Assembly (NCBI RefSeq): GCF_015350795.1
Contig: NZ_JADKSH010000001.1
Location: forward strand, 124,461 to 188,460
Direction of reading: 5' to 3'
DNA length: 64,000 nt
Source of the DNA: Microbacterium sp. VKM Ac-2870
GTDB lineage: Bacteria > Actinomycetota > Actinomycetes > Actinomycetales > Microbacteriaceae
The position numbers and the translations under genes are program-made. The notes beneath the pieces were generated by a model. It ran no database searches. It was not told the DNA's origin and worked only from the letters and a program-made list of their open reading frames with translations. Positions within the stretch are counted from its first letter, which is position 1. Each line of letters begins with the position of its first letter. Below are positions 36,339 through 44,509 of this stretch, piece by piece.

Positions 36339-38434
36339 TTCATCGCATTGCCGATGTACGAGTACTTGACGAACACCTCGGAGGCCCAACCGGCCTCGTC
36401 GAGCACGCCTTGCACCGCTGTCAGCATGTACTTGGAGTCCCAGCCCATGTAGAGGTACTGGCCGTCGCCGAGCTCGTCCCAGTGTCCGTTCCACGCCGTG
36501 GCGGGATAGACCGGTCCGCCGCGTCGCGCACTGAAGTCGATCACACTCTGACGCGAGTCGGCCCACAGACGGTGGAAGATGCGATTGAACAGGTAGCGGA
36601 TGTCCGGTACCTCCCAGTGCTCGCCGCGGAACTCGACGTAGTCGAACTCGCGCTGCCAGCCGCGCGGCCATCCGCGCCGCGCGATGGCGTCGAGGATCGG
36701 GGTGAGGTTGTCGTCGTCGATGCTGACCACGGCGGGACGCTTCCACACGGAGAGGAAGAGCGTGCTCAGATGCTGCGTCCGGGCGGTGATCGCCGCCGTG
36801 CTCCACCCGTCCAGGTCGGCAAGCGTCTGGGTGAGCTCGATATCGCTCGAGCGGTAGACCGCCTTCTTTTGCGCGAAGGACGCGTCGAAGGCGCGATCGA
36901 AGAGAGTCTGCTCCAGGAGCGTGAGATTGCCGAGCGTGGGGGCGAGGGCGCGGAAGCTGTTCTGCTCGTCCTCCGACAGTTCGCTCCAGCGCCGTACGCC
37001 GTCAGGAGACCATTCGTCGGATGGCGCCATCGGCACGATGTGCTCCACATCGAACGTCGCGGCGTCGACGTCGCCCGCCAGACGCGCGAGAACATACGGC
37101 GCGTGGGGGAGCGGGCTGTATTTGAGTCCGACGCGCGTCCGCTCGTCCGACGGCGTGATCCGGGCGATGGCACGCACGAGCGCATCGCGCGAGATCGCGG
37201 CGGCGCGGCACAGGCGCGCGACGAGCCGGTCGGTGCTGACTCCCACGACGGTGCGGCGCAGCAACAGCGACTGCAGCTTCTCGAGCGCGTCGATCAGCTC
37301 CGGCGTCGACAGTGCCGCGTCGCGATGCTCGCGCACCAGTCGCATGGTCAGGGGGTACATGCCGCGACCGAATGTGTTCAGGTAGCCGAGTTGCCGGCCG
37401 ACCGCATCCTCGGTCGCGCGCGAAGGATCCAGCAATGTGCGGTAGATCTCGGAGTGCGACCGCCACTGCGCGGCGCGTTGCCTGAGCGTGGCCAGGTCGA
37501 GGCGCGGAAACTCCGTGCGGAACGTGTCGTAGACGCCGCGTTCGCCGACGACGGTGACCTCGCGGCCGGTCAGCATCACGAGGTAGTGCCGCCAGAAGTC
37601 GCCGATCTGCTCACCGGTGTTCTGTTCGATCGGTACCCAGTACTCGTCCTCGATCTCGATCTGCTCGGAGTGCGACAGACCCATCAAGACGTAGTTGTGG
37701 ATCAGTTCGTGGTCGCGCAGTGGCTCGCCCGTGGAGTTGAGGCTCTCAAACGTCTGCTGCGCGTTCGCGTCAGGTCCCAGAGTGATCGCGACGTGTTCGA
37801 GGCGCTCCAGTCCACGCCAGATGTGGGCCGCCTCGGCCGGGCGGATCTGGCTGCGAAAGAACGCATAGTTGTCGTCGAAGCGCGACTCGCGTGTCTCGTC
37901 GCCGGGAGCGCGACGGTCGAGGACGACGCTCTCGAACACGTCTGCCCACGCGCGGTGCGGGCGCAGTTTGGTGCGCGCCGGATCGTTGGTGCGCACCAGC
38001 ACACGCTCGAGCTCGGTCGCCAGCGCCGGGTCGTCCTCCCGCAGTGTGTGGTGCAGCGCGGCAACCAGAAGCATGAGCGTGGTGATGCGCTGCTGGCCAT
38101 CGATCAGCACGAGATGCGCGTCGGAGTCCTCTGCCGATGCCGTGGAGAGGATCGAACCGATGAAGTGCGTCTGCCCGTCTGGGGCATCCGCGACCGCGCG
38201 TACGTCGCTGAGGAGTTGTTCGCATCCACCGATGTCCCAGCGGTATTGGCGCTGATAGACCGGCACGACGATGGGGGTGTCGGATGCCGAGAGCCACGCG
38301 ATCGTCGCCACGGCGGTGGCTGACACATGCGTCGCGGAGACGGACGAGGCGAAATTCGTGCCGCTGCTCATAGTGTCCGTGTCGCCTCCGGGCTCGCTGT
38401 CGATGACCGCCGTCGAGTCTAATCGCGTTCTCAT
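36335..38434 (-). CDS. GmrSD-type protein (DUF262 + DUF1524 + C-terminal domain)
   Basis: 699 residues. The N-terminal DUF262 (GmrS-like, ParB/sulfiredoxin fold) has VPVYQRQYRW (57-66) and IDGQQRITTL (111-120), then TFESLNSTGEPLRDHELI (228-245). The DUF1524 HNH-nuclease domain (GmrD-like) has VEHIVP with His465, LGNLTLLE with Asn503, and a following Lys-rich segment. A further 130-residue C-terminal domain, rich in Trp and Tyr, is not recognised. GmrSD proteins are type IV restriction enzymes that cut modified phage DNA, so this is a probable solitary defence gene. The start at 38434 follows TACAGA by 6 nt; ATG 38371 is an alternative. Confidence 0.85.
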   Translation of the reverse strand: MRTRLDSTAVIDSEPGGDTDTMSSGTNFASSVSATHVSATAVATIAWLSASDTPIVVPVYQRQYRWDIGGCEQLLSDVRAVADAPDGQTHFIGSILSTASAEDSDAHLVLIDGQQRITTLMLLVAALHHTLREDDPALATELERVLVRTNDPARTKLRPHRAWADVFESVVLDRRAPGDETRESRFDDNYAFFRSQIRPAEAAHIWRGLERLEHVAITLGPDANAQQTFESLNSTGEPLRDHELIHNYVLMGLSHSEQIEIEDEYWVPIEQNTGEQIGDFWRHYLVMLTGREVTVVGERGVYDTFRTEFPRLDLATLRQRAAQWRSHSEIYRTLLDPSRATEDAVGRQLGYLNTFGRGMYPLTMRLVREHRDAALSTPELIDALEKLQSLLLRRTVVGVSTDRLVARLCRAAAISRDALVRAIARITPSDERTRVGLKYSPLPHAPYVLARLAGDVDAATFDVEHIVPMAPSDEWSPDGVRRWSELSEDEQNSFRALAPTLGNLTLLEQTLFDRAFDASFAQKKAVYRSSDIELTQTLADLDGWSTAAITARTQHLSTLFLSVWKRPAVVSIDDDNLTPILDAIARRGWPRGWQREFDYVEFRGEHWEVPDIRYLFNRIFHRLWADSRQSVIDFSARRGGPVYPATAWNGHWDELGDGQYLYMGWDSKYMLTAVQGVLDEAGWASEVFVKYSYIGNAMK

Positions 38435-38440
38435 CGGGCC

Positions 38441-38450
38441 TCTGTAGGCT
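38441..38450. promoter_or_regulatory. Face-to-face -10 boxes sharing one TA
   Basis: TCTGTAGGCT contains TACAGA leftwards (38446-38441, toward the GmrSD-like gene, 6 nt before its ATG) and TAGGCT rightwards (38445-38450, toward the dioxygenase gene). The left box is a weaker match. Geometry is identical to 3807-3816 and 54421-54430. Confidence 0.45.
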
Positions 38451-38505
38451 GACCTAAGTCGGGCCTGTAAAAACTTCGCTTGTCCGGCAGAAAGGTTGAT
38501 CCGTC

Positions 38506-39279
38506 ATGGGTTACATCAAGAGCGCGGCTCTCGAGGAGACCGGTTACGTCGTCCTCGACCGCTACAACAAGGTGATCGATCCGAAGGAGTGGCTCGACGT
38601 CGAATACGTCGACTGGAAGTCCTCGGGCGACACCCGCTTCGCCCCTCTTGCCTCGGCGAAGGGTGAAGTCGAGTGCAACGGCTTCTGGAACCACAAGCCG
38701 CCGCGCACCGACAAGGACGGTGTCTGGATCGACTCCCAGACCGCCATCGCCCCGACCCTCACCGCGCGCGCCATGGAGCCGGGCGCGAACGTCGGCCGCT
38801 GCCGCATCATCGAGCTGCAGCCCAACACCTACGCCGACTGTCTGTACAACCTGCACCAGGATGACAACAACCGTCTGAACCCTGACGGCACCGGCTGGGT
38901 TGTGCGCGGCTTCTTCAACCTCACCGACGACGCCACGAGCTACTTCGTCCTGCGCGAAAACCGCACCGACCCCAGCGAGGAAACGCGCATCGCCCTTCCC
39001 GCCGGCGCGCAGCTCATCGTCGACACGCAGCGCCTCTGGCACGCGGCCACTCACCCCGGCGACGAGCCGCGGTACTGCCTCATCACGTCGTGGGAGTCCG
39101 GGCCTGAGCTCGACGCCTACATCGCAAAGTACAACGGCGTGAACAAGGTGGACAGCTACCCGGTCGATCAGGAGATCCTCGACGCTGGTCAGATCGAGCA
39201 GGAGCGTCGCATCGCCGCGCGTGCCGCCGCCCTCGCCGCTCGCGGCCAGCAGGAGGTCACGGTGATGAGCGAGGCCTAA
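38506..39279 (+). CDS. Putative Fe(II)/2-oxoglutarate-dependent dioxygenase
   Basis: 257 residues, not matched to a named family by me. The pattern fits the double-stranded beta-helix oxygenase site: H117-x-D119 in NLHQDDNN, a distal H179 in RLWHAATH and R189 ten residues later in DEPRYCLITSW, with GWVVRGFFNL between. This is a phytanoyl-CoA dioxygenase-like or related layout. A charged helix (QIEQERRIAARAAALAAR) ends the protein. AGAAAGG precedes the ATG. It is divergent from the GmrSD-like gene, with overlapping promoters, and ends with a strong terminator. Substrate unknown. Confidence 0.6.
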   Translation: MGYIKSAALEETGYVVLDRYNKVIDPKEWLDVEYVDWKSSGDTRFAPLASAKGEVECNGFWNHKPPRTDKDGVWIDSQTAIAPTLTARAMEPGANVGRCRIIELQPNTYADCLYNLHQDDNNRLNPDGTGWVVRGFFNLTDDATSYFVLRENRTDPSEETRIALPAGAQLIVDTQRLWHAATHPGDEPRYCLITSWESGPELDAYIAKYNGVNKVDSYPVDQEILDAGQIEQERRIAARAAALAARGQQEVTVMSEA

Positions 39280-39316
39280 GCCTCGGCATCCCCGGCGGGT
39301 GCTCACGCCCGCCCAC

Positions 39317-39368
39317 GGAACGGCCCCGATCTTCGGATCGGGGCCGTTCCGTTCGTCGTGTTGTTTTT
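39317..39368 (+). terminator. Strong intrinsic terminator
   Basis: A perfect 15-bp stem (39317-39331 with 39336-39350) closed by the stable TTCG tetraloop, followed by a T-rich tail ending GTTGTTTTT (39360-39368). It ends the dioxygenase transcript and insulates the fru operon. Confidence 0.9.
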
Positions 39369-39384
39369 CACGGTTTTGGGTGTT

Positions 39385-39409
39385 GTTACATCTGTGTTTG
39401 TGTTGTAAC
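39385..39409. promoter_or_regulatory. Operator candidate for FruR
   Basis: GTTACA (39385-39390) and TGTAAC (39404-39409) form an inverted repeat. The segment also carries TGTTGTTACA and TGTTGTAACT as direct repeats two helical turns apart. The block 39360-39420 is strikingly T/G-rich in a 70% GC genome, consistent with a promoter-operator for the DeoR-type regulator encoded next. Confidence 0.6.
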
Positions 39410-39432
39410 TTGTGGGTATTCAAGGAGGAACC

Positions 39433-40215
39433 GTGTACGCGACGGAGCGCCAGCAACTCATCGAGCAGCTGATCACCACAGACGGACGGGTCGTCGTCGT
39501 CGACCTGGCCCGCCGCTTCGGTGTCACCACCGAGACGGTGCGCCGCGACCTGGATCACCTCGAAGCCGCAGGTCTGGTGCGACGCGTGCACGGGGGAGCG
39601 GTGGCCCGCACTCGCGTGAGCACGATCGAAACCTCTCTCGCCGAGCGCGCCCAGCGCCGCAGCGACGCGAAACTCGCGATCGCCGCGCGCGCCCTGGAAG
39701 CGATCGGCGCCGACGGTGACGGCTCCGTCTACATCGATGCCGGAACCACGACCGCAGCTCTCGCCACACTCCTGGCTCAGCGGCCCGCCGCCGGTCGCCC
39801 GCTCGAGGTGGTCACGCACTCGATGACGGTCGCACACGTGCTCGCCGGCGCTCCCGGACTCAATCTCACGGCGATCGGCGGGCGGGTCCGCGGTCTCACT
39901 GCCGCCGCCGTCGGCGCGCAGACGGTCGACGCGATCTCGCGCCTGCGCCCCGACCTCGCCTTCATCGGCACCAACGGACTTTCCGCCGCCTTCGGCCTCA
40001 GCACCCCCGATCCCGACGAGGCCGCCGTCAAGCGCGCCATCATCTCTTCCGCACGGCGCATCGTGGTCGTGGCCGACGCGGAGAAGTTCGATGGCGAGCT
40101 CCTTGTCTCGTTCGGCCGCCTCGCCGACCTCGACATCCTCGTCACCGACTGCGAGCCTCCCACCGACCTCGTCGCCGCGCTGGCGGATGCCGATGTGGAG
40201 GTGTGGCTCGCATGA
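39433..40215 (+). CDS. fruR: DeoR-family regulator of the fructose operon
   Basis: 260 residues. The N-terminal DeoR helix-turn-helix (VVDLARRFGVTTETVRRDLD, about residues 22-41) precedes the sugar-phosphate-binding DeoRC domain (IDAGTTTAALATLL, VTHSMTVAHVL, FIGTNGLS). GTG 39433 has AAGGAGG 5 nt upstream, which decides the start against 39412. First gene of fruR-fruK-fruA-ptsH, overlapping fruK by 4 bp; expected to be relieved by fructose 1-phosphate. Confidence 0.9.
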   Translation: MYATERQQLIEQLITTDGRVVVVDLARRFGVTTETVRRDLDHLEAAGLVRRVHGGAVARTRVSTIETSLAERAQRRSDAKLAIAARALEAIGADGDGSVYIDAGTTTAALATLLAQRPAAGRPLEVVTHSMTVAHVLAGAPGLNLTAIGGRVRGLTAAAVGAQTVDAISRLRPDLAFIGTNGLSAAFGLSTPDPDEAAVKRAIISSARRIVVVADAEKFDGELLVSFGRLADLDILVTDCEPPTDLVAALADADVEVWLA

Positions 40216-41159
40216 TCGTGACACTCACGGCCAACCCTTCGCTGGACCGCACGGTCACGCTGTCTGAGGCGCTGCGCATCGGCGAGGTGCAGGCCGCCAC
40301 CGCTGTCCGCGAAGACGCCGGCGGAAAGGGCATCAACGTCACACGGGTGCTCGCCGGCTCCGACGTGCCCAGCCGTGCGGTGCTCCCGCTCGACGCGGAC
40401 GACCCATTCGCCGCTGTCTTGCGTGCCGCTCGCGTGCCGGTTCTCGCGGTTCCGCTTTCCGGCGCGGCTCGAGCGAACCTCACTCTCACCGACCACGACG
40501 GCATCACCACGAAGATCAACCTTCCCGGTGTGACCCGTAGCGCGTCCGATGCCGCTGCCCTCATCGAGGCCGCGGTGCAGGCGTCGCGCGGAGCCCAGTG
40601 GCTCGTGCTGGCGGGCTCGCTCCCTCCAGGGCTGGCGGACGACTTCTACGTGCAGGTCATCACTGCGGTCCGATCCGCCGGGGGCGACGTGCCCCGGATC
40701 GCCGTCGACACGTCGGGGGCAGCTCTTCGTGCCGTTGTCGAGCGCGGCGCTCCCGATCTGATCAAGCCCAACGACGAAGAGCTCGTCGAGCTCGCCGGCA
40801 TCGCCCTCGATCCCGCGCACCCTCTCGAAGAGGCCGTGGTCACCGTCGCGGCCCGCCTCGTTCCTGCACGCGTGGGCTCTGCCTTCGTCACGCTCGGCGG
40901 CGACGGCGCCGTGCTGGTGACACCGGACGGCGCGTGGTTCGGTACCCCCCCGCCCACGCGCGTGCGCAGCACCGTGGGTGCCGGCGACAGCTCGCTCGCC
41001 GGATACCTGCTCGCGGATGTGGCCGGCGCCGCACCGGCAGATCGGGTGCGCAGCGGCATCCGGTACGGATCGGCCGCAGCCGCGCTACCCGGCACTCAGG
41101 CACCCACGCCCGCAGATCTCCTCCCCGGCGACGTGCCGGTGAGGTCGCTCACCCTCTGA
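40212..41159 (+). CDS. fruK: 1-phosphofructokinase
   Basis: PfkB-family kinase (315 residues) converting fructose 1-phosphate to fructose 1,6-bisphosphate with ATP. Signatures are TLTANPSLDRTV at the N terminus, GGKGINVTRVL, LAGSLPPGL, KPNDEELVEL and the C-terminal anion-hole motif VGAGDSSLAGYL. In many PfkB members the catalytic motif is GAGDSF; here it reads GAGDSS. The ATG overlaps the fruR stop, and fruA follows after 38 bp. Confidence 0.95.
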   Translation: MIVTLTANPSLDRTVTLSEALRIGEVQAATAVREDAGGKGINVTRVLAGSDVPSRAVLPLDADDPFAAVLRAARVPVLAVPLSGAARANLTLTDHDGITTKINLPGVTRSASDAAALIEAAVQASRGAQWLVLAGSLPPGLADDFYVQVITAVRSAGGDVPRIAVDTSGAALRAVVERGAPDLIKPNDEELVELAGIALDPAHPLEEAVVTVAARLVPARVGSAFVTLGGDGAVLVTPDGAWFGTPPPTRVRSTVGAGDSSLAGYLLADVAGAAPADRVRSGIRYGSAAAALPGTQAPTPADLLPGDVPVRSLTL

Positions 41160-41197
41160 AATCCCATCCTGAACCCACCCGACCACTGGAGGTCACC

Positions 41198-43234
41198 GTG
41201 TCAGAGATCATCACGTCGGCGCTCGTCAGTCTTGACGAGTCGCTCGGCACCGACAAGCGCGCCGTCATCGACGCCCTGGCCGCGCGTGTCGCGGCGACCG
41301 GGCGCGCGAGCGACGCCGCGGCCCTGGCCGCCGACGCGTGGAAGCGCGAACAGACCGACGAAACCGGGCTTCCCGGCGGCATCGCGATTCCGCACGCCAA
41401 GAGCGCAGCGGTGCGCGAGGCGACGCTGGCCTTTGCGCGCCTGAAGCCGGGAATCGACTTCGGCGCCGACGACGGCCCCGCCGACCTCGTGTTCCTCATC
41501 GCCGCGCCCGACACGGCCGCCGAAGAGCACCTCGCGGTGCTGTCGCAGTTGGCGCGTAGCTTCATGCGCGATGACTTCACCGCGGGTCTGCGCTCCGCCG
41601 CGACCCCCGAGGACGTCGTCGCCCTGGTCACGGCCGCGGTGTCGGGCACCGGTGCTCCCGCTGCGGCCGCTCCGGCGGCCACCGCCGCCGCCGACAGCGC
41701 GCACCTGATCGATGGTCGTCCGGCCCGCATCGTGGCCGTCACCGCCTGCGCCACCGGCATCGCGCACACCTTCATGGCCGCCGATGCCCTCACCGCTCAG
41801 GGCACCAAAGACGGCGTCGACCTGATCGTCGAACCGCAGGGATCGAGCGGATACAAGGCTCTCGACCCGAAGATCATCGAGAATGCGGATGCTGTGATTT
41901 TCGCCGTGGACGTCGACGTTCGCGAGCCGCAGCGCTTCGCGGGCAAGCCCGTCGTGCGTGCCAGTGTCAAGCGGGGCATCGAGGCGCCGGCGCAGTTGGT
42001 CGCCGAGGCGATCGCGGCCGCAAAGAACCCGAACGCGACGCGTGTCAGCGGTTCGGCAGCTGCGGCATCCACCGCCACGTCGGGCGCAGGGGAGTCGTAC
42101 GGCGCCAGCATCAAGCGTGCGCTGCTCACCGGCGTCAGCTACATGATCCCCTTCGTCGCCGGTGGCGGTCTGCTCATCGCCCTCGGCTTCCTGCTCGGCG
42201 GGTACGAGATCGCGTTCAACGCCGACAAGATCCTCGGCGCCTCCACGCTGTGGAACCTCGGCGACACGTCCCTCATCGTCTATCTGGGCGCCGTGCTGTT
42301 CAAGATCGGTGCACTCTCGTTCGGCTTCCTGGTCCCGGCTCTGGCGGGCTACATCGCCTACGGCATGGCGGATCGCCCCGGCATCGCGCCGGGCTTCGTC
42401 GCCGGTGCCGTGGCGGGCTTCATGGGCGCGGGCTTCCTCGGCGGCATCGTCGGTGGTCTGCTCGCCGGTGTCGCGGCGCGTTGGCTGAACGGCCTCGACG
42501 TTCCGCGGTGGTTGCGCGGCCTCATGCCCGTCGTGATCATCCCGCTGCTCGGCTCCATCTTCGCCTCCGGCCTCATGCTCCTGGTGCTCGGCGGCCCGAT
42601 CGCCTGGCTCACCAAGTCCCTCAACGACTGGCTGTCGGGCCTCACCGGTGCCGGCGTCATTCTTCTTGGCGTCATTCTCGGTCTCATGATGTGCTTCGAC
42701 CTCGGCGGCCCGATCAACAAGGTCGCCTACGCCTTCGCCACGGGTAACCTCGCCGCCGGCATCGCCGGTGACGAGCGCTACCTTCAGATCATGGCTGCGG
42801 TCATGGCCGCGGGCATGGTTCCGCCGCTCGCGATGGCCCTGGCATCCACGGTCATCGACCGCAAGCTCTTCACCGAGCCCGAGCGTGAGAACGGCAAGGC
42901 CGCCTGGCTGCTCGGTCTCGCGTTCATCTCCGAAGGTGCGATCCCGTTCGCTGCGGCCGATGTCTTCCGGGTGATTCCGGCGATGATGCTCGGTGGCGCG
43001 GTCACCGGTGCGCTGTCGATGGCCTTCGCCGTCACCAGCAAGGCGCCCCACGGCGGCATCTTCGTCTTCTTCGCCATCGACAACTTCTGGCTGTGGCTGC
43101 TGTCCATCGCCGTCGGCACCGTCGTGTCTGCGTTCACGGTGGTCGCGCTCAAGCGGTTCGTTCGCCGCGGGCCGTCCGTCGACGAGGGTATTTCCGGCGC
43201 ATCCTCGGTTTCTCGCGAGACCGCAAACGCCTAG
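41198..43234 (+). CDS. fruA: Fructose PTS enzyme IIABC
   Basis: 678-residue membrane permease importing fructose as fructose 1-phosphate. EIIA domain: residues 1-150 with phospho-His66 in IPHAKSA. EIIB: about 175-275 with Cys184 in VTACATGIAHTF. EIIC: from about 300, with GVSYMIPFVAGGGLLIALG and eight or more helices. All three domains are joined by Ala-rich linkers. GTG 41198 has TGGAGGTC upstream. It receives phosphate from the HPr protein encoded next. Confidence 0.95.
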   Translation: MSEIITSALVSLDESLGTDKRAVIDALAARVAATGRASDAAALAADAWKREQTDETGLPGGIAIPHAKSAAVREATLAFARLKPGIDFGADDGPADLVFLIAAPDTAAEEHLAVLSQLARSFMRDDFTAGLRSAATPEDVVALVTAAVSGTGAPAAAAPAATAAADSAHLIDGRPARIVAVTACATGIAHTFMAADALTAQGTKDGVDLIVEPQGSSGYKALDPKIIENADAVIFAVDVDVREPQRFAGKPVVRASVKRGIEAPAQLVAEAIAAAKNPNATRVSGSAAAASTATSGAGESYGASIKRALLTGVSYMIPFVAGGGLLIALGFLLGGYEIAFNADKILGASTLWNLGDTSLIVYLGAVLFKIGALSFGFLVPALAGYIAYGMADRPGIAPGFVAGAVAGFMGAGFLGGIVGGLLAGVAARWLNGLDVPRWLRGLMPVVIIPLLGSIFASGLMLLVLGGPIAWLTKSLNDWLSGLTGAGVILLGVILGLMMCFDLGGPINKVAYAFATGNLAAGIAGDERYLQIMAAVMAAGMVPPLAMALASTVIDRKLFTEPERENGKAAWLLGLAFISEGAIPFAAADVFRVIPAMMLGGAVTGALSMAFAVTSKAPHGGIFVFFAIDNFWLWLLSIAVGTVVSAFTVVALKRFVRRGPSVDEGISGASSVSRETANA

Positions 43235-43276
43235 TCTCGATAGGCAACGATCCCTACACGATCCAAGGAGGATCTC

Positions 43277-43549
43277 ATGGCAGAACGCCAGGCCACCGTC
43301 GCCAGCAGCTCGGGTCTGCACGCGCGCCCCGCGAAGCTCTTCGTGCAGGCTGTGCAGCAGACCGGCATCCCCGTGACCATCGCGGTCGAGGGCGGCCCGG
43401 ACCTCAACGCCGGCAGCATCCTCACCCTCATGGGACTCGGCGCCACGCAGGGCACGGTCGTGACGCTCAAGGCGGATGGCGAGGGTGCCGATGCGGCGCT
43501 GGACTCGCTCGTCACCTTCCTGGAGACGGACCACGACGCCGAGGCGTGA
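43277..43549 (+). CDS. ptsH: Phosphocarrier protein HPr
   Basis: 90 residues. Phospho-His15 is in GLHARPA and Ser47 occupies the regulatory serine position in NAGSILTLMGLGA. AAGGAGG precedes the ATG. Shuttles phosphate from enzyme I (not in the window) to FruA. Last gene of the fru operon, followed by a long two-way terminator. Confidence 0.95.
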   Translation: MAERQATVASSSGLHARPAKLFVQAVQQTGIPVTIAVEGGPDLNAGSILTLMGLGATQGTVVTLKADGEGADAALDSLVTFLETDHDAEA

Positions 43550-43562
43550 TCGTCGGATGACA

Positions 43563-43611
43563 GACGGATGCCGCGGCCCCCTCCACCGGGGACCGCGGCA
43601 TCCGTCGTTTT
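43563..43611. terminator. Bidirectional terminator between ptsH and the hydrolase
   Basis: GACGGATGCCGCGG (43563-43576) pairs perfectly with CCGCGGCATCCGTC (43593-43606), extended inward by CCCC/GGGG. GTTTT follows on the plus strand. It separates the convergent ptsH and metallo-hydrolase genes. Its arms contain the frequent word GGATGCC/GGCATCC. Confidence 0.85.
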
Positions 43612-43621
43612 CGGCCGAGGC

Positions 43622-44260
43622 TCAGAGATCGATGGACTCGCCCGGCTCGAGGGCGGTGAATTGACCCCCGTGCTGCTGCGTCGCCCACTGCAGACGCGAG
43701 CGGTGCATGTCGAGGCCGATGCGGGAGAGCGTCATGTCGTGGGTCGCGAACGCGTGGGCGGGCTTGACGGCGAGGACGAAGTCCATGGCGTCGCCGATCT
43801 TGAGCCAGGGAGCTCCCACCGGGGCGGCGAGAAGCCGCACGTCGACCCCATCCGGCAGGCTGTATGCGTCACCGGGGTAGTACACCGCGTCGTCGACGAG
43901 GACACCGACATTGTCGATGGTCGGGATCGATTCGTGGATGACCGCATGGCGACCGCCGAAGAAGCGGAGAGCGAACGGACCCGCGGTCGCCGTGTCACCG
44001 TGGGCGACAGTGATGACGTCGAACTCAGCCGCCGCAGCGGCGACGCCCGCGGGACCGTAGATGGGGATGCCGGGCGCGTGCTCCCGAATACGTCGCAGGT
44101 GTTCGGGGGTCCAGTGGTCGGGATGCTCATGAGTAAGCACCACGCCCACCGTGCCCGCGAGGTTCTGCAGCGGCAGTGTGAACGTGCCGGGATCGATGAT
44201 CAGCTGCTCGCCCTCGCGCTCGAGGCGGAGGCAGGCATGTTCGTGTTTCGTAACGCGCAT
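43622..44260 (-). CDS. Metallo-beta-lactamase-fold hydrolase
   Basis: 212 residues. The metal motif is THEHPDHW near residue 43, with other expected ligands in HESIP, YPGDAY and FATHDM. The pattern is that of UlaG/YtnP-like MBL-fold hydrolases of about 200-220 residues. No signal peptide. It stands alone on the minus strand between the fru operon and tRNA-Glu; substrate unknown. Confidence 0.85.
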   Translation of the reverse strand: MRVTKHEHACLRLEREGEQLIIDPGTFTLPLQNLAGTVGVVLTHEHPDHWTPEHLRRIREHAPGIPIYGPAGVAAAAAEFDVITVAHGDTATAGPFALRFFGGRHAVIHESIPTIDNVGVLVDDAVYYPGDAYSLPDGVDVRLLAAPVGAPWLKIGDAMDFVLAVKPAHAFATHDMTLSRIGLDMHRSRLQWATQQHGGQFTALEPGESIDL

Positions 44261-44321
44261 GTCGTTCAGTCAACGCCTCCCGGGGCGCCCGAGCAAGCAG
44301 CGGACGCGTGCGTGCCTCGAT

Positions 44322-44351
44322 TTGGTGGGGAGTGCGCAGGCATGGCATAAT
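44322..44351 (+). promoter_or_regulatory. Promoter of tRNA-Glu
   Basis: TTGGTG (44322-44327), an 18-bp spacer and CATAAT (44346-44351), about 29 nt before the mature tRNA. Confidence 0.6.
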
Positions 44352-44380
44352 CGAACGGTTGCTTACGCAGCAGAAAGTAC

Positions 44381-44453
44381 GGCCCCATCGTATAGCGGCC
44401 TAGTACGCCGCCCTCTCACGGCGGTAACGCGGGTTCGAATCCCGCTGGGGTCA
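44381..44453 (+). tRNA. tRNA-Glu (CTC anticodon)
   Basis: 73 nt. The acceptor arms GGCCCCA (44381-44387) and TGGGGTC (44446-44452) pair with one G-T, and the discriminator is A. Anticodon stem CCGCC/GGCGG closes the loop CTCTCAC with anticodon CTC. T arm GCGGGTTCGAATCCCGC is canonical. CCA is not encoded. Charged by the GltX encoded at 23.3 kb. Confidence 0.95.
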
Positions 44454-44460
44454 CTCACAA

Positions 44461-44501
44461 CGACAGAAGCCCGGTCCACACGGACCGGGCTTCTGTCGTT
44501 T
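44461..44501. terminator. Perfect 17-bp terminator hairpin after tRNA-Glu
   Basis: Positions 44461-44477 and 44482-44498 are perfect reverse complements around ACAC, followed by TTT. It lies between the tRNA and the convergent DUF4349 gene and so can stop transcripts from both sides. Confidence 0.88.
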
Positions 44502-44509
44502 GTGCGCGT

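Noticed and set aside
43566-43603. Inverted repeat as an attachment site or mobile-element end
   Set aside because: It lies between two convergent gene ends, is followed by GTTTT, and no transposase or integrase is near; a terminator explains it.
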